NCBI GenBank assembly: GCA_018114805.1
Contig: CP073042.1
Span: 2,914,001-2,978,000, forward strand
Direction: 5' to 3'
Source: Candidatus Streptomyces philanthi
GTDB taxonomy: Bacteria > Actinomycetota > Actinomycetes > Streptomycetales > Streptomycetaceae
DNA: 64,000 nt
The stretch's first letter is position 1. The number at the start of each line of letters is the position of its first letter. The position numbers and the translations under genes are program-made. The notes below the pieces were generated by a model, which worked only from the letters and a program-made list of their open reading frames with translations, was not told the DNA's origin and searched no databases. Shown piece after piece: positions 1 through 10,422 of the stretch.

Positions 1-147
1 GAAGGTGACCTCGCCGGACCGGGAGGCGGCTCGGACGGGGGTGGTGCCGGTGTCGCGCAGCCGGGCGACGAGTCGGCGGCCGGTCTTGCCGGTGGCGCCG
101 AGGACGAGGATGTCGGAGGGGGGGTCGTGGGTGCGCCGCGTTGTCAT
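1..147 (-). CDS. NmrA-like NAD(P)-binding protein, N-terminal fragment at window edge
   Basis: Only the first 49 codons are inside the window; the gene runs off base 1. It starts at the ATG at 147. A hydrophobic strand is followed by GATGKTG, the GxxGxxG dinucleotide-binding turn of atypical short-chain dehydrogenases of the NmrA type, and then by an Arg-rich helix (RRLVARLRDTG). The substrate cannot be told from this fragment. It is divergent from the AraC regulator that starts at 247, with 99 bases between them, so that regulator is a reasonable candidate for its control (inference). Confidence 0.75.
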   Translation of the reverse strand, partial: MTTRRTHDPPSDILVLGATGKTGRRLVARLRDTGTTPVRAASRSGEVTF

Positions 148-246
148 GTGGCAAGTCCACCGCGCGGCCGGTGCCCGAACCACGGCCGTCCGTCGTCCAT
201 AGGTGAGCGTCCGGGGCGCTTCCCGGGCCTGCTTATCGTTGGCTCC

Positions 247-1224
247 ATGGACGTGTTCGACGAACTGCTGCCGGGCGTGCGGGGCAAGGGTGCGGTGTTC
301 GGGCGGTTGGTGTTGTGGCCGCCGTGGTCGCTGCGGTTCACCGACGGCGCGTACCTGACCCTGTGCATCCCGATGCGCGGTGCCGGCTGGATCGTGCCGA
401 AGACCGGGGAGGCGCGGCACGTGGCGCTCGGCGAGGCCGCGATCGTGCGGGGGCCCGCGCCGTTCGTCTTCACCGACGACCCGGCGAACGTCACGGCGGC
501 GGAGACGGGCACGGCGGTGGCGGCGGATGCGACGGGCGTGCGGGAGGTGGTCTGGGGACGGTACGCGCCGGACGCGGTGGACCGGGGGCTGGAGTTCGAC
601 TGCGCCACCGTGTTGTTGGCCGCCGCGTACGACGTGCGGGAGGAGCTTCCGCAGCGGCTGCTGCGGGCTCTGCCGCCGGTCCTGGTGGTCCCCGACGAGC
701 AGGACTGCTCGCCGATGCGGGACTCCCTGGAGGCGCAGATCGGTGGCGGCAGGCCAGGGCACCAAATCGTGCTCGACCGGCTGCTGGACTGGTTGCTGGT
801 GTGCACGCTGCGGGACTGGTTCGACCGTCCGGAGGCGGAGCCGCCCGGGTGGTACGGCGCGCTCGGCGACGCGGTGGCGGGGCCCGCCCTGCGCGCGATG
901 TCACGAGGACCCGGCGCACCCGTGGACGACGGCGGAGCTGGCGAGCCGGGCGGGGGTGTCGCGGACGACGTTGGCGAAGCGGTTCACGGAGCTGGTCGGG
1001 AACGGGCCGGTGGCCTACCTCACCGAGTGTGGCGGATGACGCTCGCCGCCGATCTGCTGACCCGCCCGGAACTGAGGGTGGCGGCGGTGGCCCGCCGGGT
1101 CGGGTACGCGGACGCGTTCGGCTTCAGCTCGGCGTTCAAACGGCTCCGGGGCGAGAGCCCGAGCGCGTACCGGCGCGCGGCCGCCGCCACGCACGCGGCG
1201 GAGCGCGTCGTTCCGGCGAGTTGA
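247..1224 (+). CDS. AraC-family transcriptional regulator with cupin-like sensor domain (two frameshifts)
   Basis: The protein of about 325 residues starts MDVFDELLPGVRG. Its N-terminal half is a beta-rich cupin-type ligand domain and its C-terminal half holds two helix-turn-helix motifs. The first (ELASRAGVSRTTLAKRF) is in a different frame from the N-terminus. The second (VAAVARRVGYADAFGFSS) is back in the starting frame. The shifts fall near 900 and at 1027-1031; at the second, removing one TG from gagtgtggcgg restores TEWRMTLAADL. Both DNA-binding helices are conserved, so sequence error is likelier than decay. It lies divergent from the NmrA-like gene and resembles the regulator at 5134-6055. 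Confidence 0.85.
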   Translation: MDVFDELLPGVRGKGAVFGRLVLWPPWSLRFTDGAYLTLCIPMRGAGWIVPKTGEARHVALGEAAIVRGPAPFVFTDDPANVTAAETGTAVAADATGVREVVWGRYAPDAVDRGLEFDCATVLLAAAYDVREELPQRLLRALPPVLVVPDEQDCSPMRDSLEAQIGGGRPGHQIVLDRLLDWLLVCTLRDWFDRPEAEPPGWYGALGDAVAGPALRAMSRGPGAPVDDGGAGEPGGGVADDVGEAVHGAGRERAGGLPHRVWRMTLAADLLTRPELRVAAVARRVGYADAFGFSSAFKRLRGESPSAYRRAAAATHAAERVVPAS

Positions 1225-1316
1225 CGTGGCCGGTGGCGGGCCTAACACGGTTCCTGTGTGGGCCAGTTGGCGCGAACGCGTCTGGCGGCGGCGCGGAACC
1301 TGGCAGGGTGCGGATC

Positions 1317-1634
1317 ATGCGGTACTGCGAACGCCATGAGATGCACAACTGCGCGGACTGCGCTCCCCGCGCGCCCCGGGGCAGCGCGCCCACCAGCGAC
1401 TGGGAGGGCTGGCCGGCGGCCTCGATCATCATCCACGCCAGTGGCAAGGCCCACCTTCCCGGCTGCACGGACATCGTCCCGGCCGACATCCGGCCGCCCG
1501 TCTACGGCTGGGTGCCCGCCCCCTCCCCCGGCGCGTGGCGTCGCCTCGCGCCCTCCCACCCGCTACGCGCCACCGAGGGCAACACGGGACGGACGGCTGT
1601 GAGCCGTTGTGAGACGTGTGACGCGACGCGGTAG
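1317..1634 (+). CDS. small Cys/His-containing protein of unknown function
   Basis: This 105-residue protein opens MRYCERHEMHNCADC, so the N-terminus carries a CxxH...CxxC pattern that could bind a metal. A second pair, CETC, sits at the extreme C-terminus. The middle reads SIIIHASGKAHLPGC, a possible small beta hairpin. The ATG at 1317 is chosen because the Cys/His pattern begins directly after it. There are no membrane segments. I do not recognise the family. Coding status rests on the clustered Cys/His residues and codon bias. Confidence 0.5.
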   Translation: MRYCERHEMHNCADCAPRAPRGSAPTSDWEGWPAASIIIHASGKAHLPGCTDIVPADIRPPVYGWVPAPSPGAWRRLAPSHPLRATEGNTGRTAVSRCETCDATR

Positions 1635-1710
1635 GGGACGCGCGGGCGGCAGACCGGCGCCGCAGGCGGGTGGGGGTGTCGCCGTGGGCGCGCGCACGGC
1701 GACACGGCAC

Positions 1711-2537
1711 TCACGAGGGACAGCCCCGGGTTGCGACGCTCAGCCCTCCGGGGAGGAGGCGGCGTCCTGGTCGGCCTGGCCCGCCCAGGGGGCCGGTGGG
1801 GCGCCAGGGCGCGGTCGCCTGGAGGAGGGACAGTTCGCGGCGGGAGAGGCGGAGGACGACGGGGGGCAGGGCGGCGCGTACCGGCTGGGTGAGGCGGAGC
1901 CAACCGGGCACGTAGACGGCCGTGCGGCAGCGTTCCACGGAGCGGATCAGCCGGGCGGCGGCCGGCTCGGGTGGCCCGCTCCGGCGGACCGGCAGGGGCA
2001 TGCGGGCCCGCGGTTCGCGCAGGACGGCGTGCTCGTCGAGGTCGCGGATCATGTCGGTGGCGATCCAGTTGAGGTAGCCGATGCCCACGCTGACCCGCTC
2101 GTGGGCCACCTCGGCGCGCAGCGGGTGCGCGAACGCCTCCACGCCCGACTTGGCCGCGCAGTAGGCGCTCAGCGGGGGTGCCGCGCCGATGGACGCCAGG
2201 GACGCCACCTGGAGGTAGTGGCCCGCCGTGGTGAACAGGTCGGGCAGGAAGGCCCGGGCGGTCTGGGCGCTGCCGACGAGGTTGACGTCGATGACGCGGT
2301 GCCAGGACCGGAGGTCGGAGGTGGCGAACGGACCGCCCTCAGCGATGCCCGCGTTCGCGATCACCACCGAGGCGGGCCCGAGCCGACGGCGTACCTCGCC
2401 AGCCGCCGCGTCGAGTGCCGCCTGGTCGGTCACGTCGACCGTCAGCGGCAGGGCGGCCGGCTCGTGCCCCAGCAGCGCGAGGCGCGCGCCCCGGTCACCA
2501 CCGTGCGGTTTTCGAGCGGACTGCCGCCCATGGCCAT
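1711..2537 (-). CDS. short-chain dehydrogenase/reductase with its NAD(P)-binding turn deleted
   Basis: The downstream part is a normal classical SDR: ANAG in the core, DVNLVGS, a catalytic Ser in QVASLAS, and SAYCAAKSG with the Tyr-x-x-x-Lys pair. The start is inferred at the ATG at 2537 (MAMGGSPLENRTVVTG). From TVVTG the sequence jumps almost directly to ARLALLGHE in another frame, so the usual glycine-rich turn and first helix are missing. As read, the protein could not bind cofactor. This could be a pseudogene or an assembly contraction. It is the last gene of the minus-strand redox cluster, after the FAD oxidoreductase. Confidence 0.75.
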
Positions 2538-2645
2538 CTGCCCCTTCTGTGCGTGCTGGCGTTCTCCTCAGGCGTCTGCTCGCGCGGCCGGCCGTACGTG
2601 CGAGGGTGGCGGAGTACGGTCAACTCCTTTTCCGTGGAAGGTTTT

Positions 2646-4299
2646 TCAGGACTTTCGGCCGGTGCGGTCGCGGGCGTCGAGGAGGCGTTGGGCGCGGGCC
2701 AGGCCGGGTGGGAGGTGGCGGCGGAGGGCGGCGTTGGCGCCGGGGGCGCCGTGCACGCCGCCGCCCGGGTGGGCGCTGGCAGAGGCGAGGAACAGGCCCC
2801 CACAGGAGTCTCCGGGCGGCCGAGGCCCGGTACGGGGCGGAAGACCAGCTGTTGGTGGAGGGCGGTCGTGCCGCTGTTGAGGGCACCGTTCATCAGGTTG
2901 GCGTCGAGTTCCTGGAGGGTGGGCGGCGCCAGGACGCGGCGGGCGCGGATCAGCGCGCGGAAGCCCGGTGCGAACCGCTCCACCTGCTCTTCCACCCGGT
3001 CCGCCATGCGGTTGCGCGCGTCGGGGTGCCAGTTGCCCGTGATGCCCTGGTCGCCGGCGTCCGCGGTGATCTTGTGCGGTACATGGGTGTAGGCCCAGGC
3101 CGCCTCGGTGCCACGGGGCGAGCGGCTGGGGTCGGACCGGGTCATCTGGCCGAACAGACAGGAAGGGACGGTCGGGGACCTCGTGCATGGCGATCTGGGC
3201 GGCGAAGCGCGTCAGCTCGTCCACGCCGTCGGCCACGTGCACGGTCCCGGCCCGCGCCGCCTGTTCGGCCTGCCAGGGCACCGGGCCGTCCAGCGCCCAG
3301 TCCACCTTGAAGGTCGCGAAGTCCCACTGGAAGCGTCTCAGGTCGGACAGGAGTTGGTCGGGCAGGTGCGCCGGGGCGACGAGGTCGCGGTAGAGGGCGG
3401 GGGCGGACACGTCCGCGAGCACCGCCCGGCCGGCCCCGACGGTCTCGCCGCCCGCCGTCCGCACCCCCACCGCGCGCCCGCCCCGCACCACCATGGACTC
3501 GACGCGCTGCCCGCAGCGGACCTGTCCGCCCAGCGACTCCAGGCGCCGGACCAGGGCCCGGGTCAGGGCGCCGGAGCCGCCGACGAGCACGGGGAAGCCG
3601 TAGGTCTGGCCGAGCATGGCCATCAGCCAGCCGAAGCCGGCGCTGCCGGCCGATTCCGGGGCGAGGTCGGCGTGCAGCGCGTTGCCGGCCAGTAGCAGCC
3701 TGCCGCCCTGGCCGGCGAACTCCTCCTCACCCATCCGGCGCACCGGCAGCGCGAACGTGCGCGCCAGGCGCAGCCCGCCGGCCGCGCGGAGCCGCAGCGC
3801 CAGCCGGGTGCCGGCCCGCACGAACAGCGCGTCCAGCAGGTCGGGGCGCACCCGGTCCCACGTCGTGCAGCCGCCGCCAGGCGTCCCCGTCGCCGGGCGC
3901 GAAGGCGTCGAGGGACGCGGCGGTGGTGTCGACGCTCCGGTCGAGCACGGCGCACGAGCCGTCGCTGAGCGGGTGCGCCAACACGTGCGGCGCGTGGCTC
4001 CAGCGCAGGCCGTGGTCCTGGAGCCGGAGCCCGGCCAGTACGGGGGAGGCGGCGGCCAGCGGGTAGAAGGAGCTGAACAGGTCGTTGGTGAACGCGGGGT
4101 CGACCCCCTGGTCGTGGCGGACCGCGCCGCCGGGTTCGGGCTGTTCCTCCAGGACCAGGACGTTCCAGCCGGCGTCCGCCAGCAGGTTGGCGGCCACCAG
4201 CCCGTTGGGGCCGGCGCCGATGACCACGGCGTCCGTCGTCGTCCCCGGCGTCACCCGTGTCGTCCCTTCCGTCGTGGCCCCGTCGCGTTCCCCCGCCAT
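2646..4299 (-). CDS. FAD-dependent oxidoreductase, phytoene desaturase-like (frameshifted)
   Basis: The N-terminus carries a hydrophobic strand and then GAGPNGLVAANLLADAG, the FAD-binding dinucleotide fold, followed by an acidic strand end (LVLEEQPEPGG), as in NAD(P)/FAD oxidoreductases of the CrtI-like type. The middle (GGSGALTRALVRRLESLGG) and the C-terminal region (AHPGGGVHGAPGANAA) also fit that family. The reading frame changes near 3870, 3150 and 2810, so the roughly 550-residue protein is in pieces. The start at 4299 overlaps the SRPBCC stop by one base (TGATG), which indicates translational coupling. The true substrate is unknown. Confidence 0.82.
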
Positions 4300-4799
4300 C
4301 ACTCGCCCTGCGGGCCTGCGGCGGCCGGTGTCGTGGTCGCGGCCCGGTCGTGCCGCTGCCGCTGGTCGTGGTCGGCCTCGCAGAGCCCGGCGAGCCGGCC
4401 GAGCATCGCCCGGTGGCGCAGGTGGATCAGCGGCTCGAACGCCGCGTTGTGCAGCCAGCCGCCCGCCCCCTGCAGCGGGTGCTGGTCGACCAGGACGAGG
4501 CAGTGCTCGCCCCACGGCCGCAGCTCGATCGCGATGCGCGCGGTGCCCAGGGCGCCCGCGTGGGCCTCCAGCTCCAGCCGACTGCCCTCCTCGCAGAAGC
4601 GGACGGTCGTCCGGTTGGTCAGCGAGACGGGGCCGATCCGTACCTCGTAGCCGATGGACGCGCCCGTCTGCGGCCAGTCGCCGTGGATCGGGCGTGAAGA
4701 GGCCGTCCCCACCACCCATTCCGCGTAGCGGGAGCCGTCGGCGAGCACGGCCCACACGGTGCTCGGCGGGGCTTTGACCAGGCGATGGCGAACAGCCAA
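4299..4799 (-). CDS. SRPBCC (START-like) superfamily protein
   Basis: This 166-residue protein begins LAVRHRLVKAPPSTVWAVL, followed by YAEWVVG and later VGPV-type strand patterns (IGPVSLTNRTTVRF), typical of the polyketide-cyclase-like SRPBCC fold that binds hydrophobic ligands. I prefer the TTG at 4799, because GAGGAGG lies four bases upstream; an in-frame ATG at 4850 has no such site and would add a repeat-derived tail. The gene ends inside the start codon of the FAD oxidoreductase. It could bind or shape the substrate used by that enzyme (inference). Confidence 0.78.
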   Translation of the reverse strand: MAVRHRLVKAPPSTVWAVLADGSRYAEWVVGTASSRPIHGDWPQTGASIGYEVRIGPVSLTNRTTVRFCEEGSRLELEAHAGALGTARIAIELRPWGEHCLVLVDQHPLQGAGGWLHNAAFEPLIHLRHRAMLGRLAGLCEADHDQRQRHDRAATTTPAAAGPQGE

Positions 4800-4809
4800 G
4801 GCGCCTCCT

Positions 4810-4868
4810 CGGTTCGTCTGCCGTCGGATTCGGTTCGTCTGCCGTCGCATGCCGTCGGATGCCGTCCG
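4810..4868. repeat. imperfect tandem repeat of about 20 bases upstream of the SRPBCC gene
   Basis: The unit cggttcgtctgccgtcgg occurs at 4810 and again at 4831, and the shorter piece gccgtcggat recurs once more after them. It covers the 5' leader of the SRPBCC gene. It may be noise, or it may have arisen by slippage like other duplications in this window. Confidence 0.6.
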
Positions 4869-5133
4869 AGGTCGTCGGACGCGTCAGCCCTCCACGAGTG
4901 CCCCACTTCGCCCCCGTCCAACCAGCGCGTTTCGCCCGGGCCCCGGCGGAAGGGGGTCCGCCACGCCCCCGGGTACGGCCGACCCGGCCGGGCCGTGGGA
5001 ACGGCGCTCGCCCCGGCGGACGCCGGTGGCCCGGCACGCGGCTGTCCCGGCGCGCGCCTGTGGCCGGCGCGCGCCCGCACCTGTGGCCCGGCGTGGCCAC
5101 CTCCGTGGCGCGTGACTATCCCGTGGCGCGCGG

Positions 5134-6055
5134 CTACCTCCGGTGGGCGCAGGCGGGCGCGGTACTCCCCCGGGGCCGTGCCCCGGGGGCGTCGGAAGGC
5201 GCGGCTGAAGGCGTGCGGGGAGGCGTAGCCGACGGCCCCGGAGATCGACTCGACCGGCTCGTCGGTGTCACGGAGCCGGACGGCCGCCAGGTCGAGCCGC
5301 CACCGCGTCACGTACGCGCCCGGGGTCTGTCCGAGGGCGGACCGGAAGTGCCTGGTCAGCGTGAACCGGGAGACGCTCGTCGCGGCGGCCAGGGACCGGG
5401 TGGTCCATGGGTGCTCCGGCCGGGCGTGCACATGTGCCAGGGCGTCGCGTACGACCGGGTCACGCAGCGCGCCCAGCCACGAAGTGGACCGCTCCTCGGG
5501 GTGGCGGGCCAGCCAGGCGCGTACGAACTGGACGAGCAGCAGGTCCACGATGCTGTTGATCGCGGCGGTGGTGCCGATCTGCGGCTCCGCCAGCTCCGCG
5601 GCGAGGAGTTCGACGGTCCTGCTGAACTGCGCGTTCTGGCCGGCCGTGACGTGCGTCGGCCGGGCGAGGTGAGCACCGGCGTGCTCACCTCCGGGTCCTG
5701 CTCGTAGTGCAGGACGATCACCTCCGTGTGCGCCGGTGCCGAGCCCAGCCGCAGCGCCCGGCCGTCACCTATGGCCCGGGCCGCCGCCTCGCGGTCGCAG
5801 GAGCCCATCGTCACGCTCGCGGCGCCGGCGATTCCGTGCGCGGTGCCGGGCGGCGCGAGTACGGCGTCCCCGGCCCGCACCCGCAGCGGCCGCTGGCCCG
5901 CGGTGTGGAGCCACACCGTGCCCCGGGAGACCACGTGCAGCACCGCACCAGGCCCGGCGTCCAGCCCCAGGCCCCAGGTCCCGCCGGCCTCCACCACGAC
6001 GCCGAGCGCGCCCCGCGCACCCGACCACCCGCAAGACCTCCGCCAACACGTCCAT
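5134..6055 (-). CDS. AraC-family transcriptional regulator with cupin-like domain (frameshifted)
   Basis: The start is the ATG at 6055 (MDVLAEVLRVVG). A cupin half follows, with HVVSRGTVWLHTAG and LAPPGTAHGIAG, then a helix and two helix-turn-helix motifs (SLAAATSVSRFTLTRHF and ISGAVGYASPHAFSRAF). Frames change near 6020 and near 5650. The frame carrying the DNA-binding domain runs on into the SRPBCC gene; a one-base correction would end it at the TAG at 5134 (RARLRAHRR), which I take as the likely end. It resembles the regulator at 247-1224. It lies between the zinc-type dehydrogenase and the SRPBCC gene and probably controls this cluster (inference). Confidence 0.8.
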
Positions 6056-6111
6056 GGGCCCCTCCCTGTCCACCCCGGCCAACCACCTCCCCGGGCGGGG
6101 AGACGGCGTAC

Positions 6112-6128
6112 ATACGACGTGCTCGTAT
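6112..6128. promoter_or_regulatory. palindrome upstream of AraC-type gene, possible operator
   Basis: ATACGA and TCGTAT form a perfect 6-base inverted repeat around a 5-base centre. It lies 57-73 bases upstream of the start of the AraC regulator at 6055 and is AT-richer than its surroundings. Position and symmetry suit an autoregulatory operator, but nothing proves binding. Confidence 0.4.
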
Positions 6129-6130
6129 CT

Positions 6131-7063
6131 CTCCCCGCCACGGCCTGAGGCAACGTCCAGGACGACCTTTCCGCGCACCGTGCGCGCGAACAGCGCCCGC
6201 ACGGCGTCGCCCACCTCCCGCCCGTCCCCGCGCAGGCCGACCGGGACCGTGAGCCGGCCGGCGGCGACGAGCCCCAGCAGGTCGGTCAGCTCGCCGCTGG
6301 TCGAGGTCCGGTCGCCGTAGGTGGCGATGGTGCGGGGTTCACCGAAGCCGAACAGGGCCTTTGGGGGGAACGTGGTCGCCTCCCCCGACGAGTAGCCGAC
6401 CAGGCGGATGGTGCCGCCCTCGGCGAGCCGGCTCCACGCCTGGGCCACCAGCGGCCCGCCGACCGTGTGCAGGACCAGGTCGAACCGGTCCTCGGTCCCG
6501 GCCAGCTCGGCCGGGTCAGTCAGGACCGCGTCGGCGCCGAGTTCGCGGAGTCCGGCGGCCCGACCCGGCGAGCCGACGAGCGCCGTCACCCGGGCGCCGG
6601 CCAGCGCTGCCAACTGGACGGCGAAGTGCCCCACGCCCCCGCTGGCCCCGGTGACCAGCACGTTCCGGGCCAACAGGGACCGCTCGCGCAGCACCCGCAG
6701 CGCGGTGACCCCGGCGATGCCCAGCGCGGCGGCCTCGGCCAACTCCACGCCGTCGGGCACGGTGCCGAGGCAGGCGGGGCTGACGGCCACCCGCTCCGCC
6801 CACGCGTGGGGCGCCATGCCCAGCGCGACGCGCGCCCCCACCGGCGGCCCCGACCCGTCGGCGGCGGCCCGTACCACGACCCCGGCCGCGTCGTGCCCGT
6901 GCACGGCGCCGGCCGGCCACAGGTGCAGGTAGTTCAGCTCCCCGAAGTTGAGCGCGATGTGCCGCACCTCCACCAACGCCTCCCCGGCGGACGGTACGGG
7001 CTCATCGACATCGGCGAACCGGACGGGCCCGGCCTCACCCCGAGCGACGACAAGGGCGCGCAT
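6131..7063 (-). CDS. zinc-type alcohol dehydrogenase/quinone oxidoreductase family protein (MDR)
   Basis: It starts MRALVVARGEAGPVRFADV at 7063. It shows the GroES-like N-terminal domain (NFGELNYLHLWP, GHDAAGVVV) and then the Rossmann domain with VLVTGASGGVGHFAVQLA and a later ATLA-like strand pattern, as in NADPH:quinone reductases. Catalytic-zinc cysteines are absent, as in the quinone-reductase branch. The frame stays open past the expected C-terminus (GKVVLDVA) and overlaps the next gene. Family length (about 310 residues) and the palindrome at 6112 argue that the natural end is close to 6131, so I place it there approximately. It is the first gene of the minus-strand redox cluster. Confidence 0.8.
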
Positions 7064-7680
7064 GACTCACCTTCCTCTTGCTGGTGGGCGGTTGGAGACC
7101 CGTGCATGTCACGGGCGCCGCACGTGTCGCGGGTGCCGCACGCGTCACAGGCATCGCACGCGTCACTGGCGTCGCCGGTGTCGCACGTGTCGCGCTTCTG
7201 GCGCCACCGCGTGGCGGGGTGGCGGCACGGCGGCGGATCACAGGGTGCCGACGCCGCGCCGCGCCGGCCGCCTCGCTGCCGCCCTCTTGGAACCCTACGC
7301 AGCGACGGGGCGGGGACCAGTCCCGTGTGGATCGATCAGTTGGCCGTCTGTGTCAGTGCGGCGACCGGCAACCGCGTGCGCCACCGGCCCACGCGGCCCC
7401 GTAGCGCACGGGGGCGCTGAACGGTCCACGGGGCCCTGTCGGTCAAGAACGGCACCGTACCCGGACTATCGCGAGCCACCTAGATTTGCGACCGAGCAGG
7501 ATCGGGCACGAGCGAGGCACAACCGAGCAAAGCCGAGCGGGGCCCCGGCGGGGTCGGGACACGACCCGGGGAGAGGGCTCACGGGCGGGCGGTGCCGGGC
7601 CAACCACGAGGCGTCGGGCTGGTGCGCATGGCCCCATCTGCTCAGGTGGGGGTGCGCGGTGCGAACGGAGAGAGCTGCCG
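7064..7680. other. intergenic region with short imperfect repeats
   Basis: No convincing gene lies here. From about 7088 to 7195 there are imperfect copies of a roughly 18-base unit (variants of gtcgcgggtgccgcacgc), which read as Ala/Thr/Val-rich peptides in several frames and look like low-complexity sequence. The last 200 bases are slightly AT-richer and must hold the promoter of the following ligase gene, whose Shine-Dalgarno sequence (ggagaga) sits just before 7681. Confidence 0.5.
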
Positions 7681-8734
7681 ATGGCAACCGTTGGCGTGGA
7701 AGAGGAGTACCTGTTGGTTGATCGGGTGACGGGACAAACGGCACCACACGCGAAGGCCGTGCTGAGAGCGGCCGCGTTGGAGCCCCTGGTCGCCGCGGAA
7801 GAGGTGCAATTGGAGCTGTTGCAGGTGCAGGTCGAGGTGGCCACACCGGTGTGCCACACGCTGGCGGAGGCGGGAGGCTATCTGGTGCGATTACGGGGCG
7901 CCGTGGCGGCGGCGCGGGAACACGGGTGCGGTCTCCTGGTCAGCGGCACGCGACCGCTCCGCGATGACGCCTCGGTGGCGGTCACCGACGAGGCCCGGTA
8001 CCGCGCCATCCAACGGCATGCACGTGCTCGTCGCCGTCCCCAGCCGGCGGGTGGGCTTCGAGGTGCTGAACCGGGTACGGGTGTGGCTTCCCACCCTCAT
8101 CGCGATGGCGGCGAACTCGCCGCTGTGGAGGGGCGACGACACCGGCTTCGGCAGTTGGCGCACGATCGTCTTCGGCCGCTGGGCGGTCGGCGGCATGCCG
8201 CCGCGCTTCGCCGACGAGGACGACTACGCGCGGCGCGTACGGCAGTTGCTCGACACCGGCGTCATCCGGGACGTGGGCCAGCTCTACTGGCAGGCGCGGT
8301 TGTACGAGCGCTACCCGACGGTCGAGGTGCGCTCCCTGGACGTGCAACTGCGGCCGCACGAGGCCATGTTGTTCGCCGGACTGGTGCGCGCGCTGGTCGA
8401 CACCGCGATGCGGGAAGCGGAGCTGGGGGTCGCGGCGCCGGAGGCCAGCGCCGAGTTGCTGCGGCTCGCGGTGTGGCAGGCCGCCCGGCACGGGCTCAGT
8501 GGCGACCTCATCGATCCGGACGGCCGACGCCGTCCCGCCGGCGACGTGGTGCAGGACCTCCTCGCGCACGTCACGCCCGCGCTCAAGGAGGCCGGTGACA
8601 CGCGTGAGGTGACGAGTCTGACCCACCGGCTGCTCACCGAGGGCACCGGCGCCGACCGGCAGCGCCGGGCCCTGGCCGCCGGCGGGCTGCCCGCGGTGGT
8701 GGAGATGATCGCCGCGGCCGGCGACCTGCGCTGA
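7681..8734 (+). CDS. YbdK-type carboxylate-amine ligase (glutamate-cysteine ligase 2 family), internally broken
   Basis: The N-terminus [14 protein letters not shown] is the family hallmark (GVEEE), and LLVSGTRPL and [16 protein letters not shown] are further conserved blocks of this ATP-dependent ligase family, which joins a carboxylate (often glutamate) to an amine or Cys. Between YRAIQ and NGMHVLVAV about a dozen residues normally present are missing and the frame changes (near 8010), so the gene carries a short deletion. The rest is intact to the stop. ggagaga precedes the ATG. It converges with the TerD gene across a strong hairpin. Confidence 0.85.
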
Positions 8735-8797
8735 CGGCTCCGCCGCCGGCGTCACCCCCGGCCCCGGTGTCGTCCCCACCGCTCCACCGTTGATGGC

Positions 8798-8833
8798 CGC
8801 ACGCGTGCGCCCTATTGGCGGGGCACGCGTGCG
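8798..8833. terminator. bidirectional hairpin terminator between convergent genes
   Basis: CGCACGCGTGC at 8798-8808 pairs perfectly with GCACGCGTGCG at 8823-8833 around a loop holding gccctattggcgg. It lies between the stops of the convergent YbdK and TerD genes. There is no U-tract, as is usual for Streptomyces terminators. Confidence 0.65.
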
Positions 8834-8910
8834 GCTGGTGGCGGAGCGCGCGGGGGCGGGCTGGGGCTGGGGGGTAGGTGGCGCGGGGGCGGTTCGTACG
8901 CGCGACGCGG

Positions 8911-10282
8911 CTACCGCCGCTTGAACTCCACCGGGCCGCCGTTCATCTCGACCGTGCCGTCCACGTGCAGGACCGGGCGTCGCTCGGTCCTGCGGGCGCT
9001 GTACGCCTCGATGTGGTGGATGGCCACCCCGTCGGGGGGAGCCGAAGTCGATGAGGGCGAGGGCGACCCAGTAGCGGGTCTTGGCGTTCTCGAAGAGGGG
9101 GACGGTGACCGTGGAGCCGCGCCCGTCGGTGATGACGACCTTCGCGCCGAAGCTGCGGAAGGAGCCGTAGCCGTTGCTGAGGGCGGAGTACGCGCAGAGC
9201 AGTACGTACCCCTGCGCGTCGGGCCGCACGATGCGCACGAACTCGCGGCCGGGGGCCCGGGCATCACCGTCGAGGCGGATGTGGGGGTGGTCCTCAAGCG
9301 AGCCGAGGCGCTTGTAGTAGACGACGTCGCCCCTGCTCTTCTTCTTTCTGCCCGTGGTCTCGGCCTTGTCCGCCCCCGCGGCGTCCGGCTGGACCAGCGG
9401 CTCACCCTCGGGCTTGTGGTCCGCCTTGACGAGGGTGCCGGGGGCCTTGGGGCCGCGCAGGGCCTTGGTGGCCGGCACGAACAGCGCGTACAGGTCGAGG
9501 TTGGCGCCCTGTTGGCGCCGCTGCTCGCTGCCGCCGTCCCACTCCAGGGCGGCCTCGACCACCAACTCCCGGTCGTGCTTGTCCAGGTCGATCGCGGCGC
9601 GCCCGCCCTTGTCGAGGCTGATGTCGCCGAGCGGCAGCTTGCGCAGGTTGGCCCGGGCCGGGGCCGTCGTGGGAGGAGGCGTCGGGGCCGGGGCGGGGGT
9701 GTTCGAGACGGCGGGGGGCGCGGTGGCGGCGACGCCGGTGGCTTCGGTGACGTCCGGCTCGACCTCCTCCGCCACGGCGATGCCGTAGTCGGTGGCGAGA
9801 CCCGCGAGCCCGTTGGCGTACCCCTGGCCGATGGCACGCAGCTTCCAGCCGGCGCCCCGGCGGTAGATCTCGGCCAGGAGCACGGCGCGTTCGCCGTCGG
9901 TGAGGTCGGGCTGGTGGAAGACGACGGGCTCGGCGCCCGGCTGCTCGACGCGGATCGTCACCTGCTTCACCCCGTGGAAGGTGCGGCTGGCGTCGTCGGG
10001 GTCGCAGCTCCCCACCAGGACGACCCGGTCCACGTCGGCGGGCAGCCCGGCCGGGTCCACCTCCACACGCTCGGGTCCCTCGGCGTCGACGGCGAGGTGG
10101 CGTACCGCGTCGGACTCGGCGGCCGGCTGGTTGTAGAAGACTATGTCGTCGTCCGACCTGACCTTGCCGTCCGCGGCGACCAGCAGCGCGCTCAGGTCGA
10201 CCACGTCGCCGTCCGCGTGCAACGCCACGACGAGCCGCCCCGTCGCCACCGCCGTGTTCCCGCCCTTGCCAAGCTCCGGCAT
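8911..10282 (-). CDS. TerD-family protein with two TerD-like domains (one frameshift)
   Basis: A roughly 457-residue protein starting MPELGKGGNTAV. The first TerD domain (residues 1-190) includes DDDIVFYNQPAA and LAEIYRRGAGWKLRAIGQGYANGL, the family's Ca-binding and closing motifs. A Pro/Ala/Thr-rich linker follows, then a second domain (LGDISLDKGGRAAIDL, DVVYYKRLGS). Near 9040 a run of G carries one extra base; correcting it gives GVAIHHIEAYSARRTERRP and an end at 8911. TerD proteins are tied to tellurite resistance and stress or phage responses; the two-domain form is TerA-like. It stands alone and converges with the YbdK gene. Confidence 0.88.
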
Positions 10283-10422
10283 GAGCCCCCGCCTCCGCTG
10301 TCGCTCCCCGGTCTGTGACGGGTCAGCCTGTCATATAGTACGACAATGCGGCACTCTCGCCCCACCAACACCATGGGTATCCACTGCCTCAGACGCCTGG
10401 TCAGGCAAGCCCAGGGACCCGT

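Noticed and set aside
7982..8910. Extension of the TerD protein through the opposite strand of the ligase gene
   Set aside because: The extension results from one extra G near 9040; the corrected frame ends normally at 8911.
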